From: Streptococcus entericus DSM 14446 | GTDB lineage: Bacteria; Bacillota; Bacilli; Lactobacillales; Streptococcaceae | Length of the DNA: 64,000 nucleotides | Direction: 5' to 3' | Assembly (NCBI RefSeq): GCF_000380025.1 | Contig: NZ_KB904185.1 | Location: 1-64,000 of the forward strand | Part shown: positions 39,902 through 49,655 of the stretch, piece after piece | How the letters are laid out: each line of letters opens with the position of its first letter | How positions within the stretch are numbered: the stretch's first letter is position 1 | Program-made: the position numbers and the translations under genes | The notes under the pieces: generated by a model | What the model was told of the DNA's origin: nothing | What the model saw: the letters and a program-made list of their open reading frames with translations, nothing else | Database searches by the model: none

Positions 39902-40825
39902 GTGAAAATTTTTCAAAAAAATAAGGGGAGTTCAACGATGCTCCCTAAGTTCAAAAAGGAAAAGGTTAAGGTTAGGACACGAGTTATCAGTCAGAAAACC
40001 TCTAACTTTATTTTTATTGGTGGCTTGCTTGGTTTAATCCTTTTCGGCTCAATAAATATTGCGCTTAACAGCTATCGCTTGTTGCAGATGGAAAAGAACA
40101 AGCCTGTTGTGGTCTCTGCTAAAGACTCACGCAATATTTCAAACAAAGTTGGTCTATTTATGTCTGACTTTTTGAGTGCTTATTTTAAGCAAGGGCAAGA
40201 CGTCAATAGCAGTCAGTTGACTTCTTATTACGGTGCTGGCATTGATATTAAAAATAAAAATACAGCATTTGTAGAAAGTCGTTTACTTAGTGCGACATTA
40301 ATTGAGATTACAGATCGTTTAGCGACGTATCGTGTCTCTTATGAAGTAAAAAAAGACGATGTCCCTCAAACGACGACAAAAGTGATTACTATTCCTTATG
40401 CCGAGAAAGATGGCAAGTTCTATGTTTCAGGACTTCCTTATTTCTCAGATATAGAATCCTATGTTGCTGAGGGTGTAAAAAATGACTATATGCTCAAAAC
40501 GCAACTAGAGACCAGTAAATATCAGTCAGAAAAATCCTACGTTGAGGCTTTTTTCAAGGCTTATGCTAGTGGTGATGAGACGCAACTCGTTCCTTTCTCA
40601 AAAACTATAAAACCGATTAGCGGTTTTCAGTTCATGTCACTAGATTATACTTACTTTACAGAAGAGAATAATAAACTTATCGTCTTATGTCAAGTAAGTT
40701 TCTCAGATGATGCTGGGTTTACGCATCAAGAAAACTTTACTTTAAGCTTAAGTAGGCAAGATAGCGGCAGTTATTTTGTTGAAGATATACAACATAAACA
40801 CATCGACATCAAAGAAGAAGAATAG
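39902..40825 (+). CDS. tcpC: TcpC-like conjugal transfer protein of ICE-2
   Basis: The 307-residue protein has a basic N-terminal tail, one membrane helix (about 38-58, FIFIGGLLGLILFGSINIAL) and two outer NTF2-like repeats. The GTG start lies behind GGAGGAATTAT; an overlapping ATG is followed directly by a stop. It is homologous to ICE-1 14398-15342. Confidence 0.87.
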   Translation: MKIFQKNKGSSTMLPKFKKEKVKVRTRVISQKTSNFIFIGGLLGLILFGSINIALNSYRLLQMEKNKPVVVSAKDSRNISNKVGLFMSDFLSAYFKQGQDVNSSQLTSYYGAGIDIKNKNTAFVESRLLSATLIEITDRLATYRVSYEVKKDDVPQTTTKVITIPYAEKDGKFYVSGLPYFSDIESYVAEGVKNDYMLKTQLETSKYQSEKSYVEAFFKAYASGDETQLVPFSKTIKPISGFQFMSLDYTYFTEENNKLIVLCQVSFSDDAGFTHQENFTLSLSRQDSGSYFVEDIQHKHIDIKEEE

Positions 40826-40836
40826 GAGAACAAAAC

Positions 40837-41067
40837 ATGTCAGAATTATACAAACGCCTTGCGGAAGAATATCTTTTTTGGATTATTGCTGGGGGAGCCT
40901 CTGTCGGAAGCCTGATAGAGTATTACAAATCAAAATCTTGGGGCAAAACAGCTTCAGTCTTTATCTTGGGTATGGCTGTTGGTTGGGCAGTAACCAGTAT
41001 TCCTACTGTTAAGGAAAAGGTAGGACAAGCTCTAATGTGGATTATTGGCTTGCTGAAGTTTGGGTAA
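40837..41067 (+). CDS. tcpD: TcpD-like small membrane protein of ICE-2
   Basis: The 76-residue protein has two hydrophobic segments separated by YYKSKSWGKTA, as in the ICE-1 protein at 15339. It lies between TcpC and TcpE with a good ribosome site (TAGGAG). Confidence 0.75.
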   Translation: MSELYKRLAEEYLFWIIAGGASVGSLIEYYKSKSWGKTASVFILGMAVGWAVTSIPTVKEKVGQALMWIIGLLKFG

Positions 41068-41072
41068 GTCCT

Positions 41073-41492
41073 ATGTCAGAAAAAAAAGATAAGAAAGTTT
41101 ACAACTATACCAAAGCCCTTAATCAGCCTATCTGGTTTCAAAAAATAACAGATAACTTTTCCTTACCTGTAGCTATTAAGATGTCCACTATTGTTTGGAC
41201 ACTCTTTTTTTCTTATTTTGCCCTTAGAACCGCTACATTTTTAGGTAAGATTACCCCTGCTCCCTTTGCGTTTTGGTTTATCCCAGCCTTAGCCTTATCA
41301 TTTTATCTTGCTGTCTCGGTTTCTGATTTTACGATTGATAAAAAGCCATTCCTACGTTTCATTGGCGACTATGTAAAGTTCTATCGAGCTTATGCGATGA
41401 AAAAGAAAGGGTATTTCATCAACGATGGGCTATTTTATCCTAAACCCTATAAACTAATCAAAAAGGAGGAAAATCATGTCAATCGGAAATGA
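41073..41492 (+). CDS. tcpE: TcpE-like conjugal transfer membrane protein of ICE-2
   Basis: The 139-residue protein starts MSEKKDKKVYNYTKALNQPI, nearly the same as the ICE-1 protein, with two membrane helices in the middle. I use this ATG because it matches ICE-1; the frame is open a few codons upstream. Its end overlaps the VirB4 gene by 17 bp, exactly as in ICE-1. Confidence 0.87.
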   Translation: MSEKKDKKVYNYTKALNQPIWFQKITDNFSLPVAIKMSTIVWTLFFSYFALRTATFLGKITPAPFAFWFIPALALSFYLAVSVSDFTIDKKPFLRFIGDYVKFYRAYAMKKKGYFINDGLFYPKPYKLIKKEENHVNRK

Positions 41493-43974
41493 TATTGTCT
41501 CTATTCGTGACAATCTAATCCTGAAACGTGATGGCAGTGTTTGGGCTTTATATAATATTCCCAACCAAGTCATCAATATGGTCTCTTCTTCTGAAAAGGA
41601 GAAGCACAAACTAAAAACACAGGCTTTCTTTTCTGGTCTAGAAAATTATGCAGATTTTGATATTGCCATGTTTCCCTTTTCAAGGGATTTAGTGGCCATG
41701 TATCGTCGTTTAGGTCAAAACTTTTCACCAGATACAGAGGATATCGCTAAGTATGTGGTCACAAAGTCCTATCAATATCTTAAAGAACGTCAGGAACTCT
41801 ATGAGTACCATTATTTCATGGCCGTACCTTTAAAGTCCTATCATGTCTCTGTTGACCTCAAGGAAACGGTCAAACAGTCATTTTGGACAGTTGCTAATGC
41901 AGTCAGTCAAAACTTGGGATTTGCGGTGAGTATTCCGTCTGACTGGGATTTGGGCTATGTCAAGCAACGTGACGAGCTTGAGAAACAGTTACGCTTGATG
42001 AGCGCTAAACGCTTAACAACGGAAGAAACAATCTTTGTTAATCGTTACCTTTATCTGCGCCAGATTGAAGTTGATAAAGCCTATCAGGTTGCAACCGTTC
42101 AAAACCACATCGGCAACCTCGGTGATACTTCTCTTCATTTTGATGACCTTGATGTTCTTAAACTGGTCACTGACGAAGGGGAGCAGTATGTTGCAAGTTT
42201 GCCAGTTGCCCAGTTGCCAGAGAACATGTCTTATCTGCACCTGATGGAAGAAATCCAGTCTGTGGGTTTTCCTGTTGAAAGCTTTGTTAAGGCAAAGTTC
42301 TCACGAACCAAAGGTTTACCCTTTAATAATATCCGTTTTAAAGGCGGTGTCGCTCGTGGTCGTCTAAAAAATACCCAGCAAGAATCCTCAGAAGCTGGGG
42401 CTGTAGCAAAACGTTCAATCGCTCGAGACCGCTATCTAGTTGAGGATATGGAGCGTAAGATTGATGATGGCGTGCAGATGATCACTTACCTCCATACCTT
42501 GACGGTGTTTGATGCTGATTTGGGCATCTTAAAGAAAAAAATTGAAATCTTACTCGATACCATGAAAGGTATTTCAGTTGGTCTCGCTCGTGCCTATGCA
42601 GACCAGCTGTATCTGTTTTCAAAAAATAAATTCGGCGAAGTTTTATTGCCTGTTGATAAAAATTTTATTCAGATTGTTGAGCTACCAGCCTTTGTCGAAA
42701 ATCTCTTTTTTGTTGATAAAAGTATCGGTCAAGAAACAGGTTTCTATCTCGGTAAAATTGATGGGCAAACAGAATCTTGGCATGGTGAGTTCAAAGATGC
42801 CTTAGCATCTAGTGACCGTCCATTCTTTGTCAATATCTTTGAGGCTAACAAAGAGGGTATTGAAGGCAAGGAAACATCTAACCCACACATTCAAGTCTCT
42901 GGAGACACAGGTTTTGGAAAAACATTCATGGTCTCTCTGATTCACTTGTACTCTAGTCTGTTGACTTCGCAAACACTCTATATTGACCCAAAACGTGAGA
43001 AACGTAGCTGGTACACAAAAGTGTTAAAAGAGTATGAGGAACAAGGTATTTATCCAGAAATCCAAAACTATATCCGTAGCCTTAATTTTGTGACCCTAGA
43101 CAGTCGTGACGACAAAAACTTAGGTGCGCTCGATCCACTTGTTTTTCTGAATGAGAAAGAAGCTAAGGGTCTGATTATTTCAATGATTGATGAGATTATC
43201 AATCTTGATGATGAAAAACCTTTCCGAACTGCTCTATCAAAAGCCATCAAAACATTTGCTTATCGTCGTCTGCAAGGTGAGCAAGTTGGTACATTATCTA
43301 TCCTAAAATCCCTGCAACAACATGAGGACAAAAGTGTCCGAGAAACTGCCGATTTATTGGTTGAAGAAATTTCTGATTCCATTCTTGGTCTTGTCTTTTC
43401 AGAGGGTCAAAATCCAGCTGTTGACTTGAATGCTCGCAATACCATCTTAGAGATTGCAGGCCTGGAGTTGCCAGATAGTGAAACCGCAAAGCTCACTCCA
43501 GAAAATAAAAAGTCAATGGCTGTCATGTATGCTTTGGGGCGTTATTGTTTGGCGTTTAGTGAGCAGGATTATTCCCAAGAAACGGTCGTCTTCCTTGATG
43601 AAGCGTGGGTCTTTAAGATTACTGCCTATGGTCGTTCCATCATTGACCGCTTAAAACGTATGGGTCGTTCTCAAAATGCCTTTTTAGTCTTTGTCTCTCA
43701 AGAGCCTGATGATTCTGCTCTTGGTGATGGACAGGCAACTGCCTTTGGAACATACTTCTGCTTTAAGAATGATGCGGATAACTCAGGTGAGAAAATTCTC
43801 AAACGCTTGAAAGTAGAAGTGACAGAGGAAAGTTTGCTTTGGTATGGCAACATGACGAAAGCCCAGTGTCTCTATAAAGATACCTTTGGTCGAGTTGAGA
43901 GGGTCACAATTGATGGCTTCCTACCAGAAATCAACGAGATGTTCAAAACGGTGGCAACTAGAATGGTGGTTTAG
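41476..43974 (+). CDS. VirB4-like conjugation ATPase of ICE-2
   Basis: The 832-residue protein has Walker A VSGDTGFGKT (about 475-484) and Walker B TVVFLDEAWVF. It is the same length as the ICE-1 protein and similar throughout. Here the VirB6-like gene follows after 2 bp, with no toxin-antitoxin insertion. Confidence 0.94.
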   Translation: MSIGNDIVSIRDNLILKRDGSVWALYNIPNQVINMVSSSEKEKHKLKTQAFFSGLENYADFDIAMFPFSRDLVAMYRRLGQNFSPDTEDIAKYVVTKSYQYLKERQELYEYHYFMAVPLKSYHVSVDLKETVKQSFWTVANAVSQNLGFAVSIPSDWDLGYVKQRDELEKQLRLMSAKRLTTEETIFVNRYLYLRQIEVDKAYQVATVQNHIGNLGDTSLHFDDLDVLKLVTDEGEQYVASLPVAQLPENMSYLHLMEEIQSVGFPVESFVKAKFSRTKGLPFNNIRFKGGVARGRLKNTQQESSEAGAVAKRSIARDRYLVEDMERKIDDGVQMITYLHTLTVFDADLGILKKKIEILLDTMKGISVGLARAYADQLYLFSKNKFGEVLLPVDKNFIQIVELPAFVENLFFVDKSIGQETGFYLGKIDGQTESWHGEFKDALASSDRPFFVNIFEANKEGIEGKETSNPHIQVSGDTGFGKTFMVSLIHLYSSLLTSQTLYIDPKREKRSWYTKVLKEYEEQGIYPEIQNYIRSLNFVTLDSRDDKNLGALDPLVFLNEKEAKGLIISMIDEIINLDDEKPFRTALSKAIKTFAYRRLQGEQVGTLSILKSLQQHEDKSVRETADLLVEEISDSILGLVFSEGQNPAVDLNARNTILEIAGLELPDSETAKLTPENKKSMAVMYALGRYCLAFSEQDYSQETVVFLDEAWVFKITAYGRSIIDRLKRMGRSQNAFLVFVSQEPDDSALGDGQATAFGTYFCFKNDADNSGEKILKRLKVEVTEESLLWYGNMTKAQCLYKDTFGRVERVTIDGFLPEINEMFKTVATRMVV

Positions 43975-43976
43975 AT

Positions 43977-46274
43977 ATGAAAAAACAACTAATTAAATCC
44001 ATCGTTGCCGTTTTTATGGCTCTTGTGTTACTCACGTCATCATCGGTGCTTGCTGTTGGACCAGCTCAACCACTTCAACCAGCAACCGTTCAAAACCCTA
44101 GACAACAATCACCTAGGGAAATTTCTGATTTGGGAGAGGAAGCTGACCGAGCAACTTTTGAAAATGTCTTTAACAATGCCCCAAAGGCAAAAGACATTAG
44201 CGAACTTGCGCCGTTTACATCTTACCTCTATGTTGATAAGGGCTTTTTTGGTGTCGAAGACCCTTTCCCTAAAATCGCAAATGCCTTTGTCCAAGGTCTT
44301 TTCTTTTTAACAAAAATCATCTATATTTTAACCACTATCATTCTTCAAACAGTTTTCAAAGCAGAAGTCTACCAACAACTGGATAACATCGTCCAGTTTT
44401 CTGGTAACCTGTTTGAAGCTTTCCGTGATACTTGGTTAACCTATATCTTGATGGCTCTAGCTTTTAGTGCAACTTGGCAATACATTCGTCGAGGAAAAGT
44501 TCCCCTTAGCCTCTTTCGTTTTCTGGGGGTTATGTTACTCGGCATGTTCCTTTACTCCAAAAGCGCTATCCCAAATACAGGTCTAGCGGGCAATTACCAG
44601 TCAGAGTATAACCTCTCCAAACTAATCCGCACGCTGGATACGGTCTCTGCCGAACTCACCGCTAGCATGTTAAGCAATTTTGATAGTCTGGACAGTGATA
44701 ACAACTTCACTGATCAGGGAGGTCAAAGCCTTGAGAAAGTCACCGATAAACTCTTTGACGAACTGGTCTATACGCCCTTCCTCCATCTTAACTTCAAAAA
44801 TGTCAACCAAGTCACTCAAGACCAGACCATTGCTTTATTTGTAACTAGAGGTGACAAAGACAAAGTAAAAGAGATTGTTAAAGATTATAAAGAACTCAAA
44901 CCACTCTTGTCCTTTACCTATATCGGTCACAAGGTTCTGGTCGCCTTAGCCTCACTCTTTAAAGCCATTGTTATCGGTTTTGCGGTCATTATTTTAGGTC
45001 TTATTAGTCTTGTCTTCAAGCTCTTAGCCTTGGTCATGGTCGTTTTCTCCGTCTTCCTATTTTTCTTTGCCATGGTACCAGGTCTTGAACATATCCTTGG
45101 CAACGCTGGTAAATCTCTAATTCAGTTTATTGTTATTGGTGGTCTTGGTCTAGTCTCTGTGCGAGGCTTCCTTTATCTGGTGACGATTATTGACAAGATG
45201 GTATCATCGATGGCAGATGCCTATTATTGGGTGGCTGTCTTACAGGGCTTAGTTCTCTACCTCATGTACCGATTTAGAGGTCTTCTTTTAGGTATTTTCT
45301 CTCGAGGTCTTGATAAAGCTAAAGAGCTAGGCGAACGAGTGCAGTCTCAAGTGTCGGATGTCGGTGCTTACCTAACGTCTGGCGGTCGCAACAGTTCCCA
45401 GTACACCCATCGCCCATCAGGTCTCAATCGTGCTGAAGATGATGTTACCCCTGTGAGGACACCTTCCCCTACTCGTCGTCAAACGCTGTCTCGTGCTGGT
45501 CGCAACGTGATGAAAAACGCCGCTAACAAGGCTCTCGACACCTATGATAACTTCCGCTATGGTGAGGGTGACACTCTCGAAAAGGGCTTTGTTCATGAAG
45601 AACGACAGCGAAATAAACAGTCCATCAAGGATAAGTTTGGTCACGCTAAAGACAGTCTTGTCAGTATATTTACTCTTGAAAGTGTCCGAAACAAAGTCCA
45701 TGATTTGGCAGGTGATGAAGAAACCCCAACCCAGATAAAACACCGTGAACGCCAGCAACGTCAACTAGAGCGGAAGCAACGCCGTGAAGAAGAACGTGAC
45801 CAACATATTGAGTTCCAACAAAATCGTCCTGATGTGGATAGAAAAGCCTATAAAAGCTACCGCAGACAGTTATTTGAAGATGAGCACCCAGACCTCCCTA
45901 GCAAGAAAGGAAACTTTTCTAAGGATAAAGCTATTGAGCCTATTTTTGATGAGAAACCATCAGCTCCTGACTTGTCCTTAAAACAGGATACTCGTTTAAA
46001 TATGAAGGACAAGATTGAACCGAAAGAAAAGACAAGACAAACTAAACCAGTTGAGCTTGTCTTTAATGACCAATCAACGTCCTCTGAACCATCAACTAGT
46101 AAAGACCATCTGCCTAAAAAACAAAGACAAGCTGATAAGAAACAACCTCCCAAAGCTGTCGAGTCTGTTTTTAATGATGAAGCTCTGATTTCTCCAACTC
46201 CTAGTAGAACTTGGTTCAAGAAAGGTAAAAAACCATTAACAAATCAATCTTCGGCAATTGAGGAGGTTTGGTGA
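43977..46274 (+). CDS. VirB6-like polytopic conjugation protein of ICE-2
   Basis: The 765-residue protein has a signal-like N-terminus (ending about residue 28), multiple membrane segments (about 100-140, 155-195, 315-440) and a ~300-residue charged tail. The tail contains three PIFDE/LVFND/SVFND-type motifs at about 60-, 40- and 30-residue intervals from the end, a repeated short linear element that may bind a partner. It overlaps the hydrolase start by one base (TGATG). Confidence 0.85.
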   Translation: MKKQLIKSIVAVFMALVLLTSSSVLAVGPAQPLQPATVQNPRQQSPREISDLGEEADRATFENVFNNAPKAKDISELAPFTSYLYVDKGFFGVEDPFPKIANAFVQGLFFLTKIIYILTTIILQTVFKAEVYQQLDNIVQFSGNLFEAFRDTWLTYILMALAFSATWQYIRRGKVPLSLFRFLGVMLLGMFLYSKSAIPNTGLAGNYQSEYNLSKLIRTLDTVSAELTASMLSNFDSLDSDNNFTDQGGQSLEKVTDKLFDELVYTPFLHLNFKNVNQVTQDQTIALFVTRGDKDKVKEIVKDYKELKPLLSFTYIGHKVLVALASLFKAIVIGFAVIILGLISLVFKLLALVMVVFSVFLFFFAMVPGLEHILGNAGKSLIQFIVIGGLGLVSVRGFLYLVTIIDKMVSSMADAYYWVAVLQGLVLYLMYRFRGLLLGIFSRGLDKAKELGERVQSQVSDVGAYLTSGGRNSSQYTHRPSGLNRAEDDVTPVRTPSPTRRQTLSRAGRNVMKNAANKALDTYDNFRYGEGDTLEKGFVHEERQRNKQSIKDKFGHAKDSLVSIFTLESVRNKVHDLAGDEETPTQIKHRERQQRQLERKQRREEERDQHIEFQQNRPDVDRKAYKSYRRQLFEDEHPDLPSKKGNFSKDKAIEPIFDEKPSAPDLSLKQDTRLNMKDKIEPKEKTRQTKPVELVFNDQSTSSEPSTSKDHLPKKQRQADKKQPPKAVESVFNDEALISPTPSRTWFKKGKKPLTNQSSAIEEVW

Positions 46275-47323
46275 TGAAAGTTATTAAACGTGGTATCTTT
46301 AGTGTTTTAACGATACTCTTTCTCTTCACAGCCATGAGTGCCTTGGTTGTTAGTGGGACAGATGTAAAAACTTTTGATGCAACTGTAGGTGGTATTCGCT
46401 TAACACCTAAAGAATTTATTGAAAAAACAGGTTTTCCCATTTCGGAAGAACAAGCTCAAAACGCCTTAGAATTTGCGTCACGCTTGATGTCTCGTCATAA
46501 GTACACTCTTGAACAGACTAGTGGGGTCTTATCGGTTGCTTATCGTGAAAGTCGCTTTGATGTCACAGCAGTTAATCCTAGTGGTGGTGTCGCAGGCTTC
46601 TTCCAGTGGTCTGGTTGGTCTAATACCATAAATGGAGACCGCTGGGGGATGGCTTCCAAACGAGAGCTGACCTTGTCTGTCCAGTTAGAGTTGATGACGA
46701 AAGAACTAGAAACTACTCATAAAAAGACCAGTGAAAAAATGCTTGAGGCTAAAACGCCGTTTGAAGCCGCTAAGGTTTGGTCTTATTGGTATGAGGGTGT
46801 TGAACTGTCTGATGGACAAAGCGCCTTAGGCGATATTGAAAAATGGTCTGAAACGATTTATCAAGCCCTAAAAACAGGTCAAACCCAGTATTTTGAAGGT
46901 GTCAACTCCAGCGCTTCTAGTCTAGCTATCCCAGATGGTTGGTCTATTGATAACCCATATAATAACAAGGATTATAACCATTCAGGTTCTTATCCTGCTG
47001 GTCAGTGTACATGGTATGTCTATAATCGTGGCAGACAACTTGGTATTGTTTTTGATGACTATATGGGTGACGGTGGTAACTGGTTCCATAAAGCAGGCTA
47101 CAAAACGAGCCAAACACCTAAAAAACATACCGCTGTCTCTTTCCCGACGACAATGCCTGGCTATGAGCCTTACGGTCACGTCGCTTTTGTGGAAGAGATA
47201 AGGTCAGATGGTAGTATTTTAATTTCTGAAATGAACATGTCAGGCGTCCCTTACCTGACCATGTCTTATCGTGTCTTAGATGCCCAGTCTGCTAGTCAGT
47301 TGTGGTATGTAGAGGGAAAATAA
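46274..47323 (+). CDS. Bifunctional lysozyme/CHAP peptidoglycan hydrolase of ICE-2
   Basis: The 349-residue protein has a membrane helix near 10-30, a phage-tail-tip-type lysozyme domain (about 75-200, with catalytic glutamate in AYRESRFD about 90 and GGVAGFFQWSGW), and a CHAP domain with AGQCTWYVY (about 244) and YGHVAFVE (about 300). I use the ATG behind AGGAGG. The first domain differs from that of the ICE-1 enzyme while the CHAP domains are close, so one of the pair has swapped its glycan-cutting domain. Confidence 0.9.
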   Translation: MKVIKRGIFSVLTILFLFTAMSALVVSGTDVKTFDATVGGIRLTPKEFIEKTGFPISEEQAQNALEFASRLMSRHKYTLEQTSGVLSVAYRESRFDVTAVNPSGGVAGFFQWSGWSNTINGDRWGMASKRELTLSVQLELMTKELETTHKKTSEKMLEAKTPFEAAKVWSYWYEGVELSDGQSALGDIEKWSETIYQALKTGQTQYFEGVNSSASSLAIPDGWSIDNPYNNKDYNHSGSYPAGQCTWYVYNRGRQLGIVFDDYMGDGGNWFHKAGYKTSQTPKKHTAVSFPTTMPGYEPYGHVAFVEEIRSDGSILISEMNMSGVPYLTMSYRVLDAQSASQLWYVEGK

Positions 47324-47349
47324 TATTAACAAAGAAAGAAGAAAAAACA

Positions 47350-48111
47350 ATGAAAAAACAAACAATTATTAGTACACTTGCTCTATCAAGTGTTGCCTTA
47401 CTAACAGCTCCAGTAATTTCTGCTAATGAAGTGACAACCTCCAGCGAAACAGTTGCTGTTGTCGCAGATACTCCAGTTGTTACTAGTCCAGTTGATGTTC
47501 CTATCAATCAACCAACTGAACCGATTGATGAAAAGCCTACGCCTACTCCCACACCTAGTGAGCCAAGCGGAAAGCCGATAGATACACCTACTGTTGAACC
47601 GATTATTACTAGCCCAGTAGATACACCGATTGTGGAAGCTCCTACTGAAAAGCCAAATGTTGAAGAAAAGGAAAAACCAACGGAAAAAGAAGAGAAAGAG
47701 AAAGAAACAGAACCTAAACCTGCTGAACAACCAAAACAGGACGACCTCCCTAGAACAGATAAAAAAGAGGAAACCAAGCCAGCTGAACCTGTTTTACCAG
47801 TTGAGCCAACAGTTATTCCAACGCCAGAGACCCCTGTAATTGCGGAGACAGGGGCTTTGATTGTCAGCACTCAAGATAGTCAAGTTATTGTCAGAGAAAC
47901 TACAGGGGAGCTAAAACAAGTCTCTCCTGAAAGCATCGGTGCAACGAAACAAGCTAATGGTACAATCGCTATCAAAGACAATACTGGGAAAATGCAAATT
48001 TTACCAGAAACTGGTGACGATGCTAGTGTCCTTGCTTCAACTCTTGGTATGATGAGCCTTTTCCTTAGTGGGGTTCTAAAGGTGTTGAAAATTAAGTTTA
48101 TCCGAAATTAA
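47350..48111 (+). CDS. LPxTG-anchored proline-rich surface protein
   Basis: The 253-residue protein has a signal peptide (about 1-25), a stalk of P, T, E and K repeats (PVDxPI, EKPTEKEEKEKE) for about 130 residues, a short ~60-residue domain, and LPETGDDASVL, a hydrophobic helix and a basic end for sortase anchoring. It is last in the ICE-2 conjugation run. A stalked cell-wall protein here could act in mating contact or entry exclusion (inference). Confidence 0.8.
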   Translation: MKKQTIISTLALSSVALLTAPVISANEVTTSSETVAVVADTPVVTSPVDVPINQPTEPIDEKPTPTPTPSEPSGKPIDTPTVEPIITSPVDTPIVEAPTEKPNVEEKEKPTEKEEKEKETEPKPAEQPKQDDLPRTDKKEETKPAEPVLPVEPTVIPTPETPVIAETGALIVSTQDSQVIVRETTGELKQVSPESIGATKQANGTIAIKDNTGKMQILPETGDDASVLASTLGMMSLFLSGVLKVLKIKFIRN

Positions 48112-48193
48112 CAAAATATACTTGTTTGAAAAAGGCTAAAAAAATAGTCTTTTAGCTAGGAGGTCTTATGTCTTTTTGATTTTCATATTGGTC

Positions 48194-48219
48194 AACGGCT
48201 GTCTTTTGAGGCAGTCGTT
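48194..48219 (+). terminator. Terminator-like hairpin
   Basis: AACGGCTGTC (48194-48203) pairs with GGCAGTCGTT (48210-48219) through a 6-nt loop, followed by TTTAG. It lies about 80 bp past the surface-protein gene. A three-codon remnant behind AGGAGG (about 48168) precedes it. Confidence 0.6.
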
Positions 48220-48225
48220 TTAGAC

Positions 48226-48507
48226 TTGTTTATACGCACATTCAAAGTAAGAGGGCAAGTTCATGAAGAATACATCTGTCTAGCAGGTCATATAAAAGAA
48301 AGACAGACAGGTCAACTGTTTAGAGACCACTGCCATATCAAAGTGACCAAGTCTATTTATGAGTTGTTGAAAAACCATTCTTCAAGTTGCCCTGTTTATT
48401 TTGTTGGTAGCGTTTATCGTTACAGCAAACTAGTTGAAACAAAACGGTATAGCTATCGTAAATTTCAGCTAGGCTTAGAGCGAATAAATCTTCTTAGTCA
48501 GAGGTGA
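48226..48507 (+). CDS. Protein of unknown function
   Basis: The 93-residue basic frame starts with TTG without a clear ribosome site. It has two cysteines and a tyrosine-rich C-terminus (VYRYSKLVETKRYSYRKFQL). It may be a conserved small ICE protein, but evidence is thin. Confidence 0.5.
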   Translation: MFIRTFKVRGQVHEEYICLAGHIKERQTGQLFRDHCHIKVTKSIYELLKNHSSSCPVYFVGSVYRYSKLVETKRYSYRKFQLGLERINLLSQR

Positions 48508-48570
48508 CACATTGTTACCTCTTTCTTTTTTTGTATAGAATGCTAAATTTTGATAGAATAGGAGAAATAA

Positions 48571-49170
48571 ATGTTAGGAGATTATTCAATTATGGATTGG
48601 GCTAACTTAATCGTTGCTTTTGTACAAATCGGTACAGCTATGGGGGTGCTTGTTTCTCTTTACAGAGATAATAAAGCTATTGAAAGAAAATTAGATAGCT
48701 TATCTAAGGAACATGAAGGCTTATCTAACGAGCAGAATAGATTATCTAGTGGCTTATCTAAAGAACAGAACAGATTGTCTACTAGTTTGTCTGCAGAACA
48801 TAATAGATTATCTAAAGAACATGAGGCTATTAAGCAAGATACAACCTATATTTCTGATGAGATGAAGTTGGAAAAAATGGCACGTCAAAATCTATATCAC
48901 AGCACATCACGAGCAAAAGAGATTTTGGAAACAATGGACATCATGAAAGAAGTTGTCCTCCAAAATGCCAAATTATCCGATGAAGTGAAGGCTTTGGAGA
49001 TAGAAAATCAGACACTGAGAGTGGATCAAGTTGAAGAACAAAAGCAATTACTTGGACTTTTAAGAAGTATTGACAGTCGACTATCAGCCTTTGAACAATA
49101 CTCTGAAACGGAAGAGATTCGATTGCTATTAAGGAAAATCTCTAATGATTTATCGGAACAAGTAAGATAA
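48571..49170 (+). CDS. Membrane-anchored coiled-coil protein with LSKEHxxLS repeats
   Basis: The 199-residue protein has one N-terminal helix (about 8-28, MDWANLIVAFVQIGTAMGVL), then a region of heptad-like repeats (LSKEHEGLS, NEQNRLS, KEQNRLS, AEHNRLS, KEHEAIK) and a long coiled coil. It starts behind AGGAGAAATAA. It has its own place between conjugation and recombination modules. An exclusion or scaffold role is possible; nothing is known to me. Confidence 0.65.
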   Translation: MLGDYSIMDWANLIVAFVQIGTAMGVLVSLYRDNKAIERKLDSLSKEHEGLSNEQNRLSSGLSKEQNRLSTSLSAEHNRLSKEHEAIKQDTTYISDEMKLEKMARQNLYHSTSRAKEILETMDIMKEVVLQNAKLSDEVKALEIENQTLRVDQVEEQKQLLGLLRSIDSRLSAFEQYSETEEIRLLLRKISNDLSEQVR

Positions 49171-49247
49171 TATGAGCAGGTATGGTAGCCTGCTTTTATT
49201 GTTGACTTTAAAGGATGCTAGTTCAACAGCGTTATAAAAAATAACTT

Positions 49248-49269
49248 GAGCCAGTAAGGCTCTTTTTTT
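49248..49269 (+). terminator. Intrinsic terminator
   Basis: GAGCC (49248-49252) and GGCTC (49258-49262) with a 5-nt loop and seven T residues stand before the xis leader. Confidence 0.7.
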
Positions 49270-49282
49270 AAGGAGAAAAATC

Positions 49283-49345
49283 ATGTCAGAAAAAATTATC
49301 ACGATTATCCAGATAAAAATGTCACTAAAAAGGAGAGAACCATGA
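49283..49345 (+). CDS. 20-residue leader peptide coupled to xis
   Basis: An ATG 6 nt after AAGGAG encodes MSEKIITIIQIKMSLKRREP, and its stop overlaps the xis start (ATGA). The xis ribosome site (AAAGGAGAG) lies within the frame. It would couple xis translation to the upstream frame; whether the peptide itself matters is unknown. Confidence 0.4.
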   Translation: MSEKIITIIQIKMSLKRREP

Positions 49346-49611
49346 AGGTCATTTTACTTGATGAACAAGTACAAGAGATTCAGTTGTTGATTAGCGAATT
49401 GATACAGAATGAAATTAGACAATTTAAAGAGAATATTGGCTTAGAAACACCATACATGAATAAAGAACAGACTTGTATTTATTTAGGTATAGCAAATAAT
49501 ACCCTGGATAATTGGATAAAGAAAGGAATGCCTGTTATCAAAATTGGTAGAACTATCAGATTTAATAAACATGAAATTGATAGATGGCTTTGTCAGAAAG
49601 TCATGTTATAA
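49342..49611 (+). CDS. xis: Excisionase of ICE-2
   Basis: The 89-residue protein contains MNKEQTCIYLGIANNTLDNW and IGRTIRFNKHEIDRWL, the same HTH_17 excisionase fold as the ICE-1 protein, including the N-terminal helix (LDEQVQEIQLLISELI). It lies 44 bp before the integrase start. Confidence 0.87.
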   Translation: MKVILLDEQVQEIQLLISELIQNEIRQFKENIGLETPYMNKEQTCIYLGIANNTLDNWIKKGMPVIKIGRTIRFNKHEIDRWLCQKVML

Positions 49612-49655
49612 TAAGGTTTATGATATTTTCTGGCTCGATTAAAAGGAGAAAAATC

